Positions 15,067 to 23,037 of a stretch of 38,668 nt of DNA are shown piece by piece. Position 1 is the stretch's first letter; each line of letters starts with the position of its first letter. The DNA is from Paraburkholderia solitsugae (GTDB lineage Bacteria; Pseudomonadota; Gammaproteobacteria; Burkholderiales; Burkholderiaceae). Made by a program: the position numbers and the translations under genes. The notes beneath the pieces are model-generated. The model ran no database searches, was not told the origin of the DNA, and was given only the letters and a program-made list of their open reading frames with translations. Location of the stretch: NCBI RefSeq assembly GCF_013177695.1, contig NZ_WOEY01000104.1, forward strand, positions 1 to 38,668, written 5' to 3'.

Positions 15067-17844
15067 TCAGAACTTGTACGTTGCGCCGATCTGCGCGAAA
15101 CGGCCAATGTACGTGTATATCGACTGGTCGTACCCGTTCTGATCCAACGTGCCGTTTGCAAAGATCGGATCGTACGGCGGGGTACGGTTGAAGATGTTGT
15201 CGATGCCGCCGTAGATCGTCCAGTGCTTGAACCCCGTGTACGTCATCATCAGGTTGAACTGGCTGTACGATCCAACCTTGTTCGGCCCGGTGGGATTCAG
15301 ATTCTGCGCGTACGGACCCGTGAACTGCCACGTCAACGCTGCGTCGAACTTGTGGTACGTCCAGTCCAGGGTCGTGTTGCCTCTCCAGCGCGGGAAGCTG
15401 CCGCCGAACGGTTGCGTGAGGGTGTAGTCGTTACCCGCGCCGTTCACCGGCGCTGCGCCCGGGGAGCCGAGCTTGAAGCTGTTCACGTAAGCCCAGTCAC
15501 CCGACAAGGTGAACGTACCGGCCGTCGTCGTCGGCAACGCCTGGCGGAACGTGCCTTCGAAGCCGTTCGTGTCGAGGTAGCCGAGGTTCTGGTACGGGAT
15601 GACCTTGTAGAGCACGTCGCCCGTTGTCGGGTCGATCGAGACCTGCGAAGGCTGGCCCTGGCCGATCACGCTATCGACGCGAATCTTGTACCAGTCAAAG
15701 CCGACATCGGTTGTGCGGGTCGGTGACAGCTGGAAGCCGATGTTGAAGTTCTTTGTGTGCTCCGGCGCAAGGTTCGGATTACCCGTTGTGATCGAGGTGT
15801 AGTTCAGGCCCGTTTTCGGGTCCACCTGGATCCCCAGCGTCTGCGACGCGCTGTCCTCAACGAACGTCGGCGCACGGAAGCCGCGATCGTACGAGGTATA
15901 CATCGTAAGCGCCTGAACCGGCTGATAGCGCAGGGCGAAGCGCGGCGAGAACGCACCACCCACATCGCTGTAATGGTCGTAACGGCCCGACTGGCTGAAG
16001 GTCAGGTTGCGCACAATCGGAATGTCCACCTGGTAATAGACGGCCGCCACGTTGCGCTGGCCGTTCACCGTCTGGAGATTCGGATTGATGACGAGGCCAT
16101 CTGCGAATGCCCCACCCGGGTTGAGCACTTCGCTCTGGTGCGTGAACTGCGCACCGAACCCGAGACCCACGTCGCCCGCCGGCAGGTGGAACAGTTCCGG
16201 CGTCGACAACGTCGCGTCAACGGTATCGAGCTTCGAGATACCCAGGTTGTCCGCATCCATGTACAGCCCGTTGAACGCATTGGGCGTAGCCGACGGATTC
16301 GCGAAATTCAGTGTCCCGTTCTGATAAATGTTGTTCAGTACGCTGGAGTTGATCTGGTTCGTGTAGGTGTTCGCGACCGTGCTTTGCGAGTGGCTGATCG
16401 AACTCGTCCAATCCCATTCACCGTTCGGCAGGTTGAACGAACCCTTGACGCCCGTGGATGCGCGCCAGTACGTGGCATACGTCTTTTCCGCGATCGTGTT
16501 CGGGAACGCATACGTGAGCGGTGTACCAACGCCGAACGGGTTGTACGGGTTGCTCGCCGGCACCACCGTGCTAAACGGGGTAAGCAGCTTCGTCTGCGGG
16601 TTCAACACGAGTGTCGGGTTCTGCGGATTGCCGACCACGTTGCCCCACAGACCGTCGTTGGTAGTGGTCGTGTTGCTGCTGATCAGGAAGTCACCGAACG
16701 CCGTCGTCGTATCGTTGATCTTGAAGTCAGCGTGAATCTTCGCGTTCTCACGTTCCGTCAGCGGCGCGATGGACGTGCCTTCTGCGGTGTTGAAGCCGCA
16801 GACCGTGCCCGCCGATCCCGCCGTCAGCGAATTGGTGGCTGCAGGACGTACCGAACCGCCGAACGGACAGTTGCTCAACGCCTGCACGCCGCCGCCCGGC
16901 AAGCTCCAGTACGACGGCGCAAGCAACGAAAGACCGCCTGGCTGATTGGTGAAATCCTGATTGCGCGTGGAGTCGCGGTCTGCGAGCGTGAAGCCGTTCG
17001 ACTTGTAGTAGCTCGCCGCAGCCGTCACATTGAAGCGATCGGAGTTGAGATCGCCGAAGCCGCCAAGCACGCCGAATTTGGTCGTGCCGGCGCCGCCGCC
17101 GCCGTTGATCGCGCTACCGTAGCTGCCGTCGAGTTGCAGCCCCTGGAAGTCGTGCTTCGTGATGATGTTGACCACGCCCGCGATAGCGTCCGAGCCGTAT
17201 TGCGACACGGCACCGGTCTTCACGATTTCGATGCGATCGATGGAGTTCAACGGCAGCGTGTTCAGGTCGAAGAACGAGTCGACGCTGTTTGAGAAGAACG
17301 CGAACGGCGCAACGCGCTGTCCATCCACCAGCACCAGCGTGTATTTTTCGCTGAGACCGCGCAGCGCGATACCCGCAGCGCCTGCGGCAAAGTTGCCAGA
17401 CTGGCCTTCGCTCCAGCTATTCGCCGAGTTGGCCGAAGTATCGCGCAGAAAATCGGCGACGGTCGTAGCGCCGCTGTTCTGAATGTCTTTCTGCGTAACC
17501 GTCTGAACCTGGTTGAAGCCGACCTTGTCGGAGCTGCGGATCAGCGAACCCGTCACTTCGAACTTCTTCAGTTGCTGGACGCCTTTGCCAGCCGGTGTCG
17601 CGGTGTTGTTGTCCGCGGACGGTGTGGCGGCAGTGCCCGATGCCGGAGCCGCAGCCGCTGCTGGAGCCGCAGCCGATGCCGGAGCCGCAGCCGCTGCCGG
17701 CGTGCTCTCCGTCGTCGCGCCTGCCGTAGTTCCGGTGGCGGCCGGCTGGCTTTGCGCAAACGCCGGCACGACGATTGCGGCCGACAACGCCAGTTCAGCC
17801 CAGATTATTCTTTTGATGGCCAGCGCCAATGCCCTTTGTTTCAT
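15067..17844 (-). CDS. TonB-dependent outer-membrane receptor
   Basis: This is a 925-residue outer-membrane active-transport receptor. The signal peptide ends near AFA|QSQP. Residues about 31-85 are an Ala/Pro/Thr-rich linker, followed by KKFEVTGSLIRS, a likely TonB-box region. The plug domain is clear: VTQKDIQNSGATTVADFLRDT, GIALRGLSEKYTLVLVDGQRVAPF, and IDRIEIVKTGAVSQYGSDAIAGVVNIIT. The rest is a 22-strand barrel, with the family block RYDHYSDVGGAFSPRFALRYQP and a terminal aromatic TYKF. This style of receptor is abundant in Xanthomonas, Caulobacter and Shewanella rather than being a classic siderophore receptor. ATG 17844 follows a strong AAGGGGA. Its place between an XRE/cupin regulator and yejA suggests that it feeds YejABEF. 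The ligand is unknown. Confidence 0.93.
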   Translation of the reverse strand: MKQRALALAIKRIIWAELALSAAIVVPAFAQSQPAATGTTAGATTESTPAAAAAPASAAAPAAAAAPASGTAATPSADNNTATPAGKGVQQLKKFEVTGSLIRSSDKVGFNQVQTVTQKDIQNSGATTVADFLRDTSANSANSWSEGQSGNFAAGAAGIALRGLSEKYTLVLVDGQRVAPFAFFSNSVDSFFDLNTLPLNSIDRIEIVKTGAVSQYGSDAIAGVVNIITKHDFQGLQLDGSYGSAINGGGGAGTTKFGVLGGFGDLNSDRFNVTAAASYYKSNGFTLADRDSTRNQDFTNQPGGLSLLAPSYWSLPGGGVQALSNCPFGGSVRPAATNSLTAGSAGTVCGFNTAEGTSIAPLTERENAKIHADFKINDTTTAFGDFLISSNTTTTNDGLWGNVVGNPQNPTLVLNPQTKLLTPFSTVVPASNPYNPFGVGTPLTYAFPNTIAEKTYATYWRASTGVKGSFNLPNGEWDWTSSISHSQSTVANTYTNQINSSVLNNIYQNGTLNFANPSATPNAFNGLYMDADNLGISKLDTVDATLSTPELFHLPAGDVGLGFGAQFTHQSEVLNPGGAFADGLVINPNLQTVNGQRNVAAVYYQVDIPIVRNLTFSQSGRYDHYSDVGGAFSPRFALRYQPVQALTMYTSYDRGFRAPTFVEDSASQTLGIQVDPKTGLNYTSITTGNPNLAPEHTKNFNIGFQLSPTRTTDVGFDWYKIRVDSVIGQGQPSQVSIDPTTGDVLYKVIPYQNLGYLDTNGFEGTFRQALPTTTAGTFTLSGDWAYVNSFKLGSPGAAPVNGAGNDYTLTQPFGGSFPRWRGNTTLDWTYHKFDAALTWQFTGPYAQNLNPTGPNKVGSYSQFNLMMTYTGFKHWTIYGGIDNIFNRTPPYDPIFANGTLDQNGYDQSIYTYIGRFAQIGATYKF
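17639..17698. repeat. Short in-gene repeat encoding the Ala-rich linker
   Basis: The 12-bp motif GGAGCCGCAGCC occurs three times here, in a roughly 36-bp period. It encodes the low-complexity Ala/Pro linker between signal peptide and plug of the receptor. Such repeats can change length by slippage; all units visible keep the frame. Confidence 0.6.
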
Positions 17845-18220
17845 TTTTCCCCTTCCCGCTCGTCAATAAGGCCACAGCTGTGTGTGAAGAGAGATCTTGT
17901 GAACCTCTCCACTCGATATACGGCGATCGTGCGCCGCGCTCCGTTAAAGCTGCCCCGCGCTTCTGCCCGGCAACCCGGTCAGCAGCGCACCGAATTGCAA
18001 ATACAGACAGGAAGACGGGGCACTTCAGATCCATCAATATCGGACTACTTATTTATTACAAACGAAATGCGCAGCGCTTACCAATTGTTTTCATTTCTAC
18101 CGTCACGGTTGATGGTGGCTGGGTAACGCATTTCCCACCTCATCAAACCGGAGTCATACATTAAGTTATGCTTACAACTACTGAGCGATGGCTTTCAACG
18201 AAAGCACGGAGCAAAGGCAC
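17845..18220. other. Intergenic region upstream of the receptor gene
   Basis: This 376-nt spacer separates the XRE/cupin gene from the receptor gene, both on the minus strand, and must hold the receptor promoter. A weak candidate on the minus strand is TTGTAA (18056-18061), a 16-nt spacer, and TATTGA (18034-18039). A palindrome CACAGCTGTG sits at 17873-17882. An imperfect inverted repeat AGTTAT-GCTT-ACAACT lies at 18164-18179. No small gene or RNA was recognised. Confidence 0.35.
17873..17882. promoter_or_regulatory. Palindrome CACAGCTGTG in the receptor leader
   Basis: This is a perfect 10-bp palindrome located 28 nt upstream of the receptor start codon. It shares the 8-bp core ACAGCTGT with a 12-bp palindrome in the tonB leader (23038-23049). 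It could be a common operator or an mRNA structure; the evidence is only the shared core and the positions. Confidence 0.3.
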
Positions 18221-18796
18221 TTAAAATAATCGCGGCGTACCCACCCACACCACCACTGCTTCTTCGCGGGCCGTATTGGACCAGGAGTGAGGCACCGTGG
18301 ATTCGTAATGCGCGGTGTCACCTGCCTGCAATACGAACGTTGTACCTTCTAACGTGAGCGATATCTGGCCGCTCATCACGTACAAAAACTCTTCCCCTGC
18401 ATGCGTCGTGACTTCCGATGGGTTTTGCCCCACTGGCATCCTGACGAGAATCACTTCCAGCTTGCTGCCGACCGACAGGTTCGTCAGCCGTGCAAAACGA
18501 TTCGCGGTCCCGTCGAACCCGAAGTATTTCAGTTCACTCCCTCTGCGCACCGACTTGTCTTCGGTTGGCGTGTCGACGAAGTACTGCACCGTCACACCTA
18601 AAGCCCGCGCAATGCCCACTAGCGATGTGATTGAAGGCGTTGCGTGACCTCGTTCTACCTGCGACAAAAATGGCTTGGAAATTCCCGCAGTGGTTGCCAC
18701 TTCATCCAGCGTGCGCTTGAGCCGTTGGCGAAGCGCGCGGACTTTGCTTCCTATAGAAACTGCGACCTGTGCCTTGTTATCGAGTGGCAAAACCAT
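18221..18796 (-). CDS. XRE-family transcriptional regulator with C-terminal cupin domain
   Basis: This is a 191-residue regulator of the HTH-plus-cupin type (PuuR-like architecture). Residues about 15-70 are a helix-turn-helix domain (SKVRALRQRLKRTLDEVATTAGISKPFLSQVERG...PSITSLVGIARALGV). Residues about 115-185 form a cupin_2 barrel (HAGEEFLYVMSGQISLTLEGTTFVLQAGDTAHYESTVPHSW) that would bind a small effector. The start is taken at ATG 18796; a TTG at 18820 would add eight residues. A perfect inverted repeat 27 nt upstream of the start looks like its own operator. The position between the TonB/Exb operon and the receptor makes it the best candidate controller of the whole peptide module. The effector is unknown; polyamines or amino-acid derivatives are ligands of relatives. 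Confidence 0.92.
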   Translation of the reverse strand: MVLPLDNKAQVAVSIGSKVRALRQRLKRTLDEVATTAGISKPFLSQVERGHATPSITSLVGIARALGVTVQYFVDTPTEDKSVRRGSELKYFGFDGTANRFARLTNLSVGSKLEVILVRMPVGQNPSEVTTHAGEEFLYVMSGQISLTLEGTTFVLQAGDTAHYESTVPHSWSNTAREEAVVVWVGTPRLF

Positions 18797-19099
18797 AGCA
18801 AGACAGAATCCCGTAGTCAAAATTAGTTTGATAAAACTAAACTATGTTTCGTTGAGTGCAACGTCCTCCCTAAGACATGCGCCATATGCCTGATTAGCTG
18901 CCGCGGTGAGTCGCTCAGTCAATGCGATCGCCGGGACACTTTCGCACTGACCGGAAACCGGGCAATGGTTGCGCACGCAACCACCGCCGTTTGTTGGCAA
19001 CGGCCTGTGTTCCATACGGCGAGAATGTCCCGCCCGGTTCGGTGCGCGCATACCTCGGCAGCACGTCGCTGGATGGAACATGTCGGGATCGGGATGCCG
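18797..19099. other. Intergenic region between TPR protein and XRE/cupin regulator
   Basis: This spacer holds the regulator's promoter with the palindrome at 18823-18840. It also contains a perfect 8-bp inverted repeat TGGTTGCG-CA-CGCAACCA at 18966-18983 that could terminate the upstream operon, although no T-run follows on the minus strand. No further gene is seen. Confidence 0.4.
18823..18840. promoter_or_regulatory. Operator-like inverted repeat upstream of the XRE/cupin gene
   Basis: The sequence TTAGTTT-GATA-AAACTAA is a perfect 7-bp inverted repeat with a 4-nt centre. It lies 27 nt upstream of the regulator ATG, inside the expected promoter. It is AT-rich against a GC-rich background. 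Autoregulation by the XRE/cupin protein is the simplest explanation. Confidence 0.5.
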
Positions 19100-20305
19100 T
19101 TACTTCGACGCCACCAGCACCCACAAACGAGCGAGGTCGGCTGAACCGTCAGTGCCCTTCACGGCACGGAAGGTTTGCACTGCACGCGCTTTGTCGCCTG
19201 CCACGAAGTACGCCTCACCGAGATGCAATTGCGCCTGGTCCGGGTGATCGATTCCGCCCTTCGCGATCGCTGCGTCCATGGTCGTAAGACCCTGCTTGGC
19301 CTGCCCCGCGAAGACCTCGTTGAAGCCGATGTCGACCGGCGCGACAGGATTCGCGGGATCGGGCGGCGCTTGCATCCGTTTCGCGGCAAGCGCCTGCAAT
19401 CGCTTCTCGCGATCCGTCTGCGCGTCATGGCCTAGAACCCCTGACGCAAAGCCCTGATCGATGACCTGCTTACTTTCGGCTGTCGTGCCCGCCACGATCG
19501 CGAGTTGCGTCATCTCCATATAATCGTCGGCGGTGGTGAGCGAACCCGTCGCGCGGCGCAGCCGGTAGGTGTCGATATCGAGCGCCGACGAATAGCCGGG
19601 CTTGCTGCGAATCGCGTTGAACAGGTCGTCCCAGTAAGACTGCTTCGGATGATAGGCAACCAGCTTTTCGAGCGTGCTGCGGTATGTCGCATCATCTTTC
19701 ACACGTTGCGCGCAGGTGCCGAGCAATTGCAGTTGCGACTCGTCAGGTGCGTGACCGGCGTGCACTTGCGCATCGATGCTCGGCTTGAGCAGGCTCACCA
19801 CATTGCCGCAATCGTTCGACAGGTAGTAAGACTGCACGAGCAAAGTGTGCATGTCGGGATCGCTGCCACCCGACTTCAGGTAGCGCTGTGCCACCTTCGC
19901 GGCCTGGGCGTAGTTCTTCTGCTGGAAATAGATGCCCGCGAGCGCCGCCGTGGTGCGCTGCTCGTCAGCACCGGTCAGATGTCCTGAACTCAGCAAGGTT
20001 TCGTAGGCCTGGGCCGCCACACCGGATTCGCCGGCTGCCGCTGCCGCAGCGCCACGCATCTCCTGAATCATGTAGCTTTCATAGGGCGTTTTGCCCGGTA
20101 CGGCGTCGGCCTGATCGATCTTCGTCAACGCATCCTTGTACTTGTGCGCGCGATACAGATCCTGCGCTGCGTTCAGCGGCTTCGCCACATCCGGCCGCAA
20201 GGTGTCCGCGGCATGGGATGTGACCGGCAACACGACGAGCGCGGACAGCCCCCCGATTGCGGCCGCAATGACGGCGCGCTTGAACCGTTGATGGATCGTT
20301 AGCAT
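19100..20305 (-). CDS. Periplasmic TPR-repeat protein linked to the TonB/Exb system
   Basis: This is a 401-residue exported protein. The signal peptide (RFKRAVIAAAIGGLSALVVLPVTSHA) is cleaved near SHA|ADT. The mature protein is built of tetratricopeptide-like helix pairs: AQDLYRAHKYKDALTKIDQAD, AALAGIYFQQKNYAQAAKVAQRYL and, at the end, AQLHLGEAYFVAGDKARAVQTFRAV. It is the last gene of the operon, 9 nt after the second exbD, with a good AAGGAAG ribosome site. TPR proteins accompany some TonB2-type ExbB/ExbD systems (for example TtpC in Vibrio), where they help couple the complex to TonB. By position, a similar accessory role is likely here. It has two cysteines (DCGN, GTCAQR) about 32 residues apart that might form a disulfide. 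Confidence 0.85.
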   Translation of the reverse strand: MLTIHQRFKRAVIAAAIGGLSALVVLPVTSHAADTLRPDVAKPLNAAQDLYRAHKYKDALTKIDQADAVPGKTPYESYMIQEMRGAAAAAAGESGVAAQAYETLLSSGHLTGADEQRTTAALAGIYFQQKNYAQAAKVAQRYLKSGGSDPDMHTLLVQSYYLSNDCGNVVSLLKPSIDAQVHAGHAPDESQLQLLGTCAQRVKDDATYRSTLEKLVAYHPKQSYWDDLFNAIRSKPGYSSALDIDTYRLRRATGSLTTADDYMEMTQLAIVAGTTAESKQVIDQGFASGVLGHDAQTDREKRLQALAAKRMQAPPDPANPVAPVDIGFNEVFAGQAKQGLTTMDAAIAKGGIDHPDQAQLHLGEAYFVAGDKARAVQTFRAVKGTDGSADLARLWVLVASK

Positions 20306-20314
20306 TCCACTTCC

Positions 20315-20743
20315 TTATTGCATGTACTGCTCGTTGCCGATCAGACCGATCTTCGTCGCGCCCAGTCGTTGGGCGGACGCCATCACCGCCGCGACATCCT
20401 TGTACGGCACCAGCTTGTTCGGCCGCAGATGGATTTCCGCCTGAACCGGCTCGGCCGCCACCTGTGCGAGCCTGGACTCGAGCGCCGCGCGGTCCGGCAC
20501 CGGCTGGCCGTTCCATGTCGTCGTGCCGTCGAAGTCGATATCGATCTGCACCACTTCCGGCTGCGTGATCGGCGGCGGCGGATTGCCGACCGGCAAGTTC
20601 ATCTTGATTGCGTGCGTCTGGATCGGAATCGTGATGATCAGCATGATCAACAACACCAGCATCACGTCGATCAGCGGCGTGGTGTTGATATCGACCATCA
20701 CATCCGGTTCGCTGCTGCCGCCCGACGATACGTTCATTCCCAT
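20315..20743 (-). CDS. exbD: ExbD-family energising protein (second copy)
   Basis: This is a 142-residue ExbD/TolR-type protein with one N-terminal membrane segment. The proton-relay aspartate is D26 in INTTPLIDVMLVLLIMLIITIP. The periplasmic part has the ExbD-like fold (IDIDFDGTTTWNGQPV, EIHLRPNKLVPYKDVAAVMASAQRLG). ATG 20743 is preceded by GAGAGG. It follows a first exbD after 11 nt. Two different exbD genes after exbB is the arrangement described in Xanthomonas campestris (tonB-exbB-exbD1-exbD2), where the second copy is needed only for certain functions. Confidence 0.92.
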   Translation of the reverse strand: MGMNVSSGGSSEPDVMVDINTTPLIDVMLVLLIMLIITIPIQTHAIKMNLPVGNPPPPITQPEVVQIDIDFDGTTTWNGQPVPDRAALESRLAQVAAEPVQAEIHLRPNKLVPYKDVAAVMASAQRLGATKIGLIGNEQYMQ

Positions 20744-20754
20744 GATCGCCTCTC

Positions 20755-21177
20755 TTAGCCGCCGCGTGCGGGCGGCTCAGTAATAAACGAAACCTTGGCG
20801 ATACCGGCGCGCTCGCACTCGGTAATGACCCGGCCGATGAATTCATAACGCGCGCTCTGGTCACCGCGAACGTGCACTTCCGGTTGCGGCGTCATGACCG
20901 ACACGGTTTTCAGGCGTGCCAGCAGCGTAGGCGCATCCACCTGCTTCTCGTTCCAGAAGAAATCGCCGTCGCGGTTGACCGCAATGACGATACTTTTGGG
21001 CGTCGTTTGCAGCGGCTGGATCGTCTCCTTCGGCAGTTGCACCGGCACCGTATGCGTCACCACCGGAATCGTGATCAGAAAGATGATCAGCAGAACCAGC
21101 ATCACATCGACAAGCGGCGTGGTGTTGATACTGGAGATGACCTCGTCGTTATCATCCTGCCCAACGCTCATACCCAT
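20755..21177 (-). CDS. exbD: ExbD-family energising protein (first copy)
   Basis: This is a 140-residue ExbD/TolR-type protein. The membrane segment carries the essential aspartate D24 in INTTPLVDVMLVLLIIFLITIPVVTH. The periplasmic domain includes IVIAVNRDGDFFWNEKQVD and EVHVRGDQSARYEFIGRVI. With ExbB it forms the proton channel that powers TonB. ATG 21177 has a GGAG 7 nt upstream and lies 12 nt after exbB. It shares the opening MGM.V and the membrane motif with the second ExbD but differs in the periplasmic domain, so the two may act as a heterodimer or in different complexes. Confidence 0.93.
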   Translation of the reverse strand: MGMSVGQDDNDEVISSINTTPLVDVMLVLLIIFLITIPVVTHTVPVQLPKETIQPLQTTPKSIVIAVNRDGDFFWNEKQVDAPTLLARLKTVSVMTPQPEVHVRGDQSARYEFIGRVITECERAGIAKVSFITEPPARGG

Positions 21178-21189
21178 GACGGACTCCGC

Positions 21190-22095
21190 TTATTGGGCCA
21201 GCGCTGCTTCACGAGCCGAAGCGCGTGCCGAGCGTCGGCTGCCGGCGAGCAAGACGGTGTGCAGTTGTGCGCCGAACGCACGAACCCGCTCCATCACCGA
21301 CTTGTTGCGGCGAACCAGGAAGTTGTAGCCAAGCACCGCCGGCACGGCCACGGCAAGGCCGATCGCGGTCATGATCAGCGCCTCGCCCACCGGGCCCGCG
21401 ACCTTGTCGATCGACGCCTGGCCGGCAATACCGATTGCCGTCAGTGCGTGATAAATCCCCCACACCGTGCCGAACAGACCGACGAACGGCGCTGTCGAGC
21501 CGACCGTGCCGAGGAAGGCCAGACCGTCCTGCAGACGATTCGACACGTTGGTGATGGCACGCTCGACCGACGTATCGATCCACGTGTTGCGGTCGACCGC
21601 TTCGAGGAGTGCTTCGTCATGGTGTTCGCCTGCCTCGATCGCCGTTTCGGCGATGAAGCGGAACGGCGACGCTTCGTCGAGCAGCTTCGTGCCTTCGACC
21701 AGCGACGGCGCGGTCCACAGTTGTTCGTCGGCGCTCTTTGCACGGCGGTTCGCACGGAACTGCTCGAAGAACTTGGTGATCATGATGTACCAGCTGCCCA
21801 TCGACATGAGCACCAGCAATATCAGCACGAAGCGTGCGACGAAGTCGCCGTTCTTCCAGAGCGCGCCAAGACCATACGGGTTGTTGACGGTTTCGGACGT
21901 GGCCGGCGCCGGCGGCGGTACCGCCTGGTCAGCGGCCGGGGCGGCCGTTTGCGGTGCGGCCGTGGCGGGCGCCGCAGCCGACGCGGTGGCGTCGCTAGCT
22001 TGCGCGTGGGCCATGTTCGGTGCCACAAAGGTATCCACCGTGGTTACGGCGAACAACAGGGTTGCCGCCAATGCGGCGAGAGTACGCTTTTTCAT
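21190..22095 (-). CDS. exbB: ExbB-type MotA/TolQ/ExbB proton channel protein
   Basis: This is a 301-residue proton-channel subunit. A cleavable-looking signal peptide (MKKRTLAALAATLLFAVTTVDTFVAP...AHA) is followed by an Ala/Pro-rich periplasmic extension to about residue 75. The first membrane helix is FVARFVLILLVLMSMGSWYIMITKFF. The two conserved helices follow: GLAFLGTVGSTAPFVGLFGTVWGIYHAL and GEALIMTAIGLAVAVPAVLGYN, with the family's conserved residues. Extended N-termini occur in a subset of ExbB proteins. It drives TonB together with the two ExbD proteins encoded just downstream. The 77-nt gap to tonB is the largest within the operon. Confidence 0.95.
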   Translation of the reverse strand: MKKRTLAALAATLLFAVTTVDTFVAPNMAHAQASDATASAAAPATAAPQTAAPAADQAVPPPAPATSETVNNPYGLGALWKNGDFVARFVLILLVLMSMGSWYIMITKFFEQFRANRRAKSADEQLWTAPSLVEGTKLLDEASPFRFIAETAIEAGEHHDEALLEAVDRNTWIDTSVERAITNVSNRLQDGLAFLGTVGSTAPFVGLFGTVWGIYHALTAIGIAGQASIDKVAGPVGEALIMTAIGLAVAVPAVLGYNFLVRRNKSVMERVRAFGAQLHTVLLAGSRRSARASAREAALAQ

Positions 22096-22172
22096 GCCTG
22101 CTCCAAGTTCATTAGTACAACTTCTAAACCAAGACTGATAAATCGCTACCGGTACCGAACAGCCTGTGGGTT

Positions 22173-22880
22173 TCAGTTCAGGTTAAACGAGAACGGAACT
22201 TGCACACGGACAGCCTGGCCTTGGGAAACGCACGTGAACTGCTTGACCGCGTTGAACGCAGCGCGATCGAGTGAGGAATCGTCCGCAGACTTGGCAACGC
22301 GTTCATTCGTAATATGGCCCTGTGCGTCGACTACGAATTCAATCAGCACATCGCCCGTCACGTTGTTCTCCTGCGCTTCCTTCGGGTAGCGAATCGACGA
22401 ACGAATCTGATCCGAGTTCGGGCACACCACCCCGACTTCAGCACTTACGGGCTTGCTCGGCGCGGGAGGCGCCGGCGGTGCGGCCGCCACGGCGGGTGCC
22501 GATACGACCGGCGCTGACTGATGCGTGATGGTCGGTTGGGGCGGCGTTTGCACCTGCACTTCCGGCGGCGGCACGAACGGCGGCGGCGGCGGTGCGAACT
22601 TCGGCGGCGGCAATTGCACAGTGGGCAACGGCGGCGGCGGAGGCGGCTTCACCGGCTCGATGATTTTCGTTTCGATAGGATGCTGGATGACCTGCACGAC
22701 CTTGGTGGCAAGGCCATTGATGAGCGCATAGATCAACACGATGTGCAGCAGCAGAACCACTGCGATACCGCCGAAACGGCGTACTGGGTTTTGCTGCTTG
22801 CGCCCAAACTCACGCGGGCGCCCTGGCCTCTCCATACGGGCCGTTACTGCCGGAAATTGCCCTTCGACTTTCGTACCCAC
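22173..22880 (-). CDS. tonB: TonB-family energy transducer
   Basis: This is a 235-residue TonB protein. A cytoplasmic tail of about 35 residues precedes the single membrane helix FGGIAVVLLLHIVLIYALINGL, whose H46 corresponds to the functionally important histidine of TonB. A proline-rich periplasmic spacer (about residues 75-140) contains runs such as KPPPPPPLP. The C-terminal receptor-binding domain has IRYPKEAQENNVTGDVLIEFVVDAQGHITNERVAKS and ends VQVPFSFNLN. Two cysteines (VVCPNS and FTCVSQ) bracket this domain, as in many beta- and gammaproteobacterial TonBs. The start is GTG at 22880 with a strong GGAGGA upstream. It is the first gene of tonB-exbB-exbD-exbD-TPR and probably serves the receptor at 15067-17844. 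Confidence 0.94.
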   Translation of the reverse strand: MGTKVEGQFPAVTARMERPGRPREFGRKQQNPVRRFGGIAVVLLLHIVLIYALINGLATKVVQVIQHPIETKIIEPVKPPPPPPLPTVQLPPPKFAPPPPPFVPPPEVQVQTPPQPTITHQSAPVVSAPAVAAAPPAPPAPSKPVSAEVGVVCPNSDQIRSSIRYPKEAQENNVTGDVLIEFVVDAQGHITNERVAKSADDSSLDRAAFNAVKQFTCVSQGQAVRVQVPFSFNLN

Positions 22881-23037
22881 CTTTACTCCTCCGGCGTGAA
22901 CCGTCCATTTCTGTCACTGCAGCGCGCTTACATACGGCAACCAACGTTCACTTCAGACAACCGCATCCTTAGCCCATGCCTTTGATTTGCATTCCTACAT
23001 TTAAGCTATAGGGCCCAACCCTGATTCAATGACATGG

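Noticed and set aside
15757..17292. Plus-strand open frame of about 511 codons
   Set aside because: It is antisense to the TonB-dependent receptor and arginine-rich; the receptor reading has signal peptide, plug and barrel features.
15067..17844. Classic siderophore receptor
   Set aside because: No siderophore biosynthesis, siderophore ABC uptake, sigma/anti-sigma pair or Fur-box-like site is nearby, and the plug motifs fit the broad Xanthomonas/Caulobacter receptor class.
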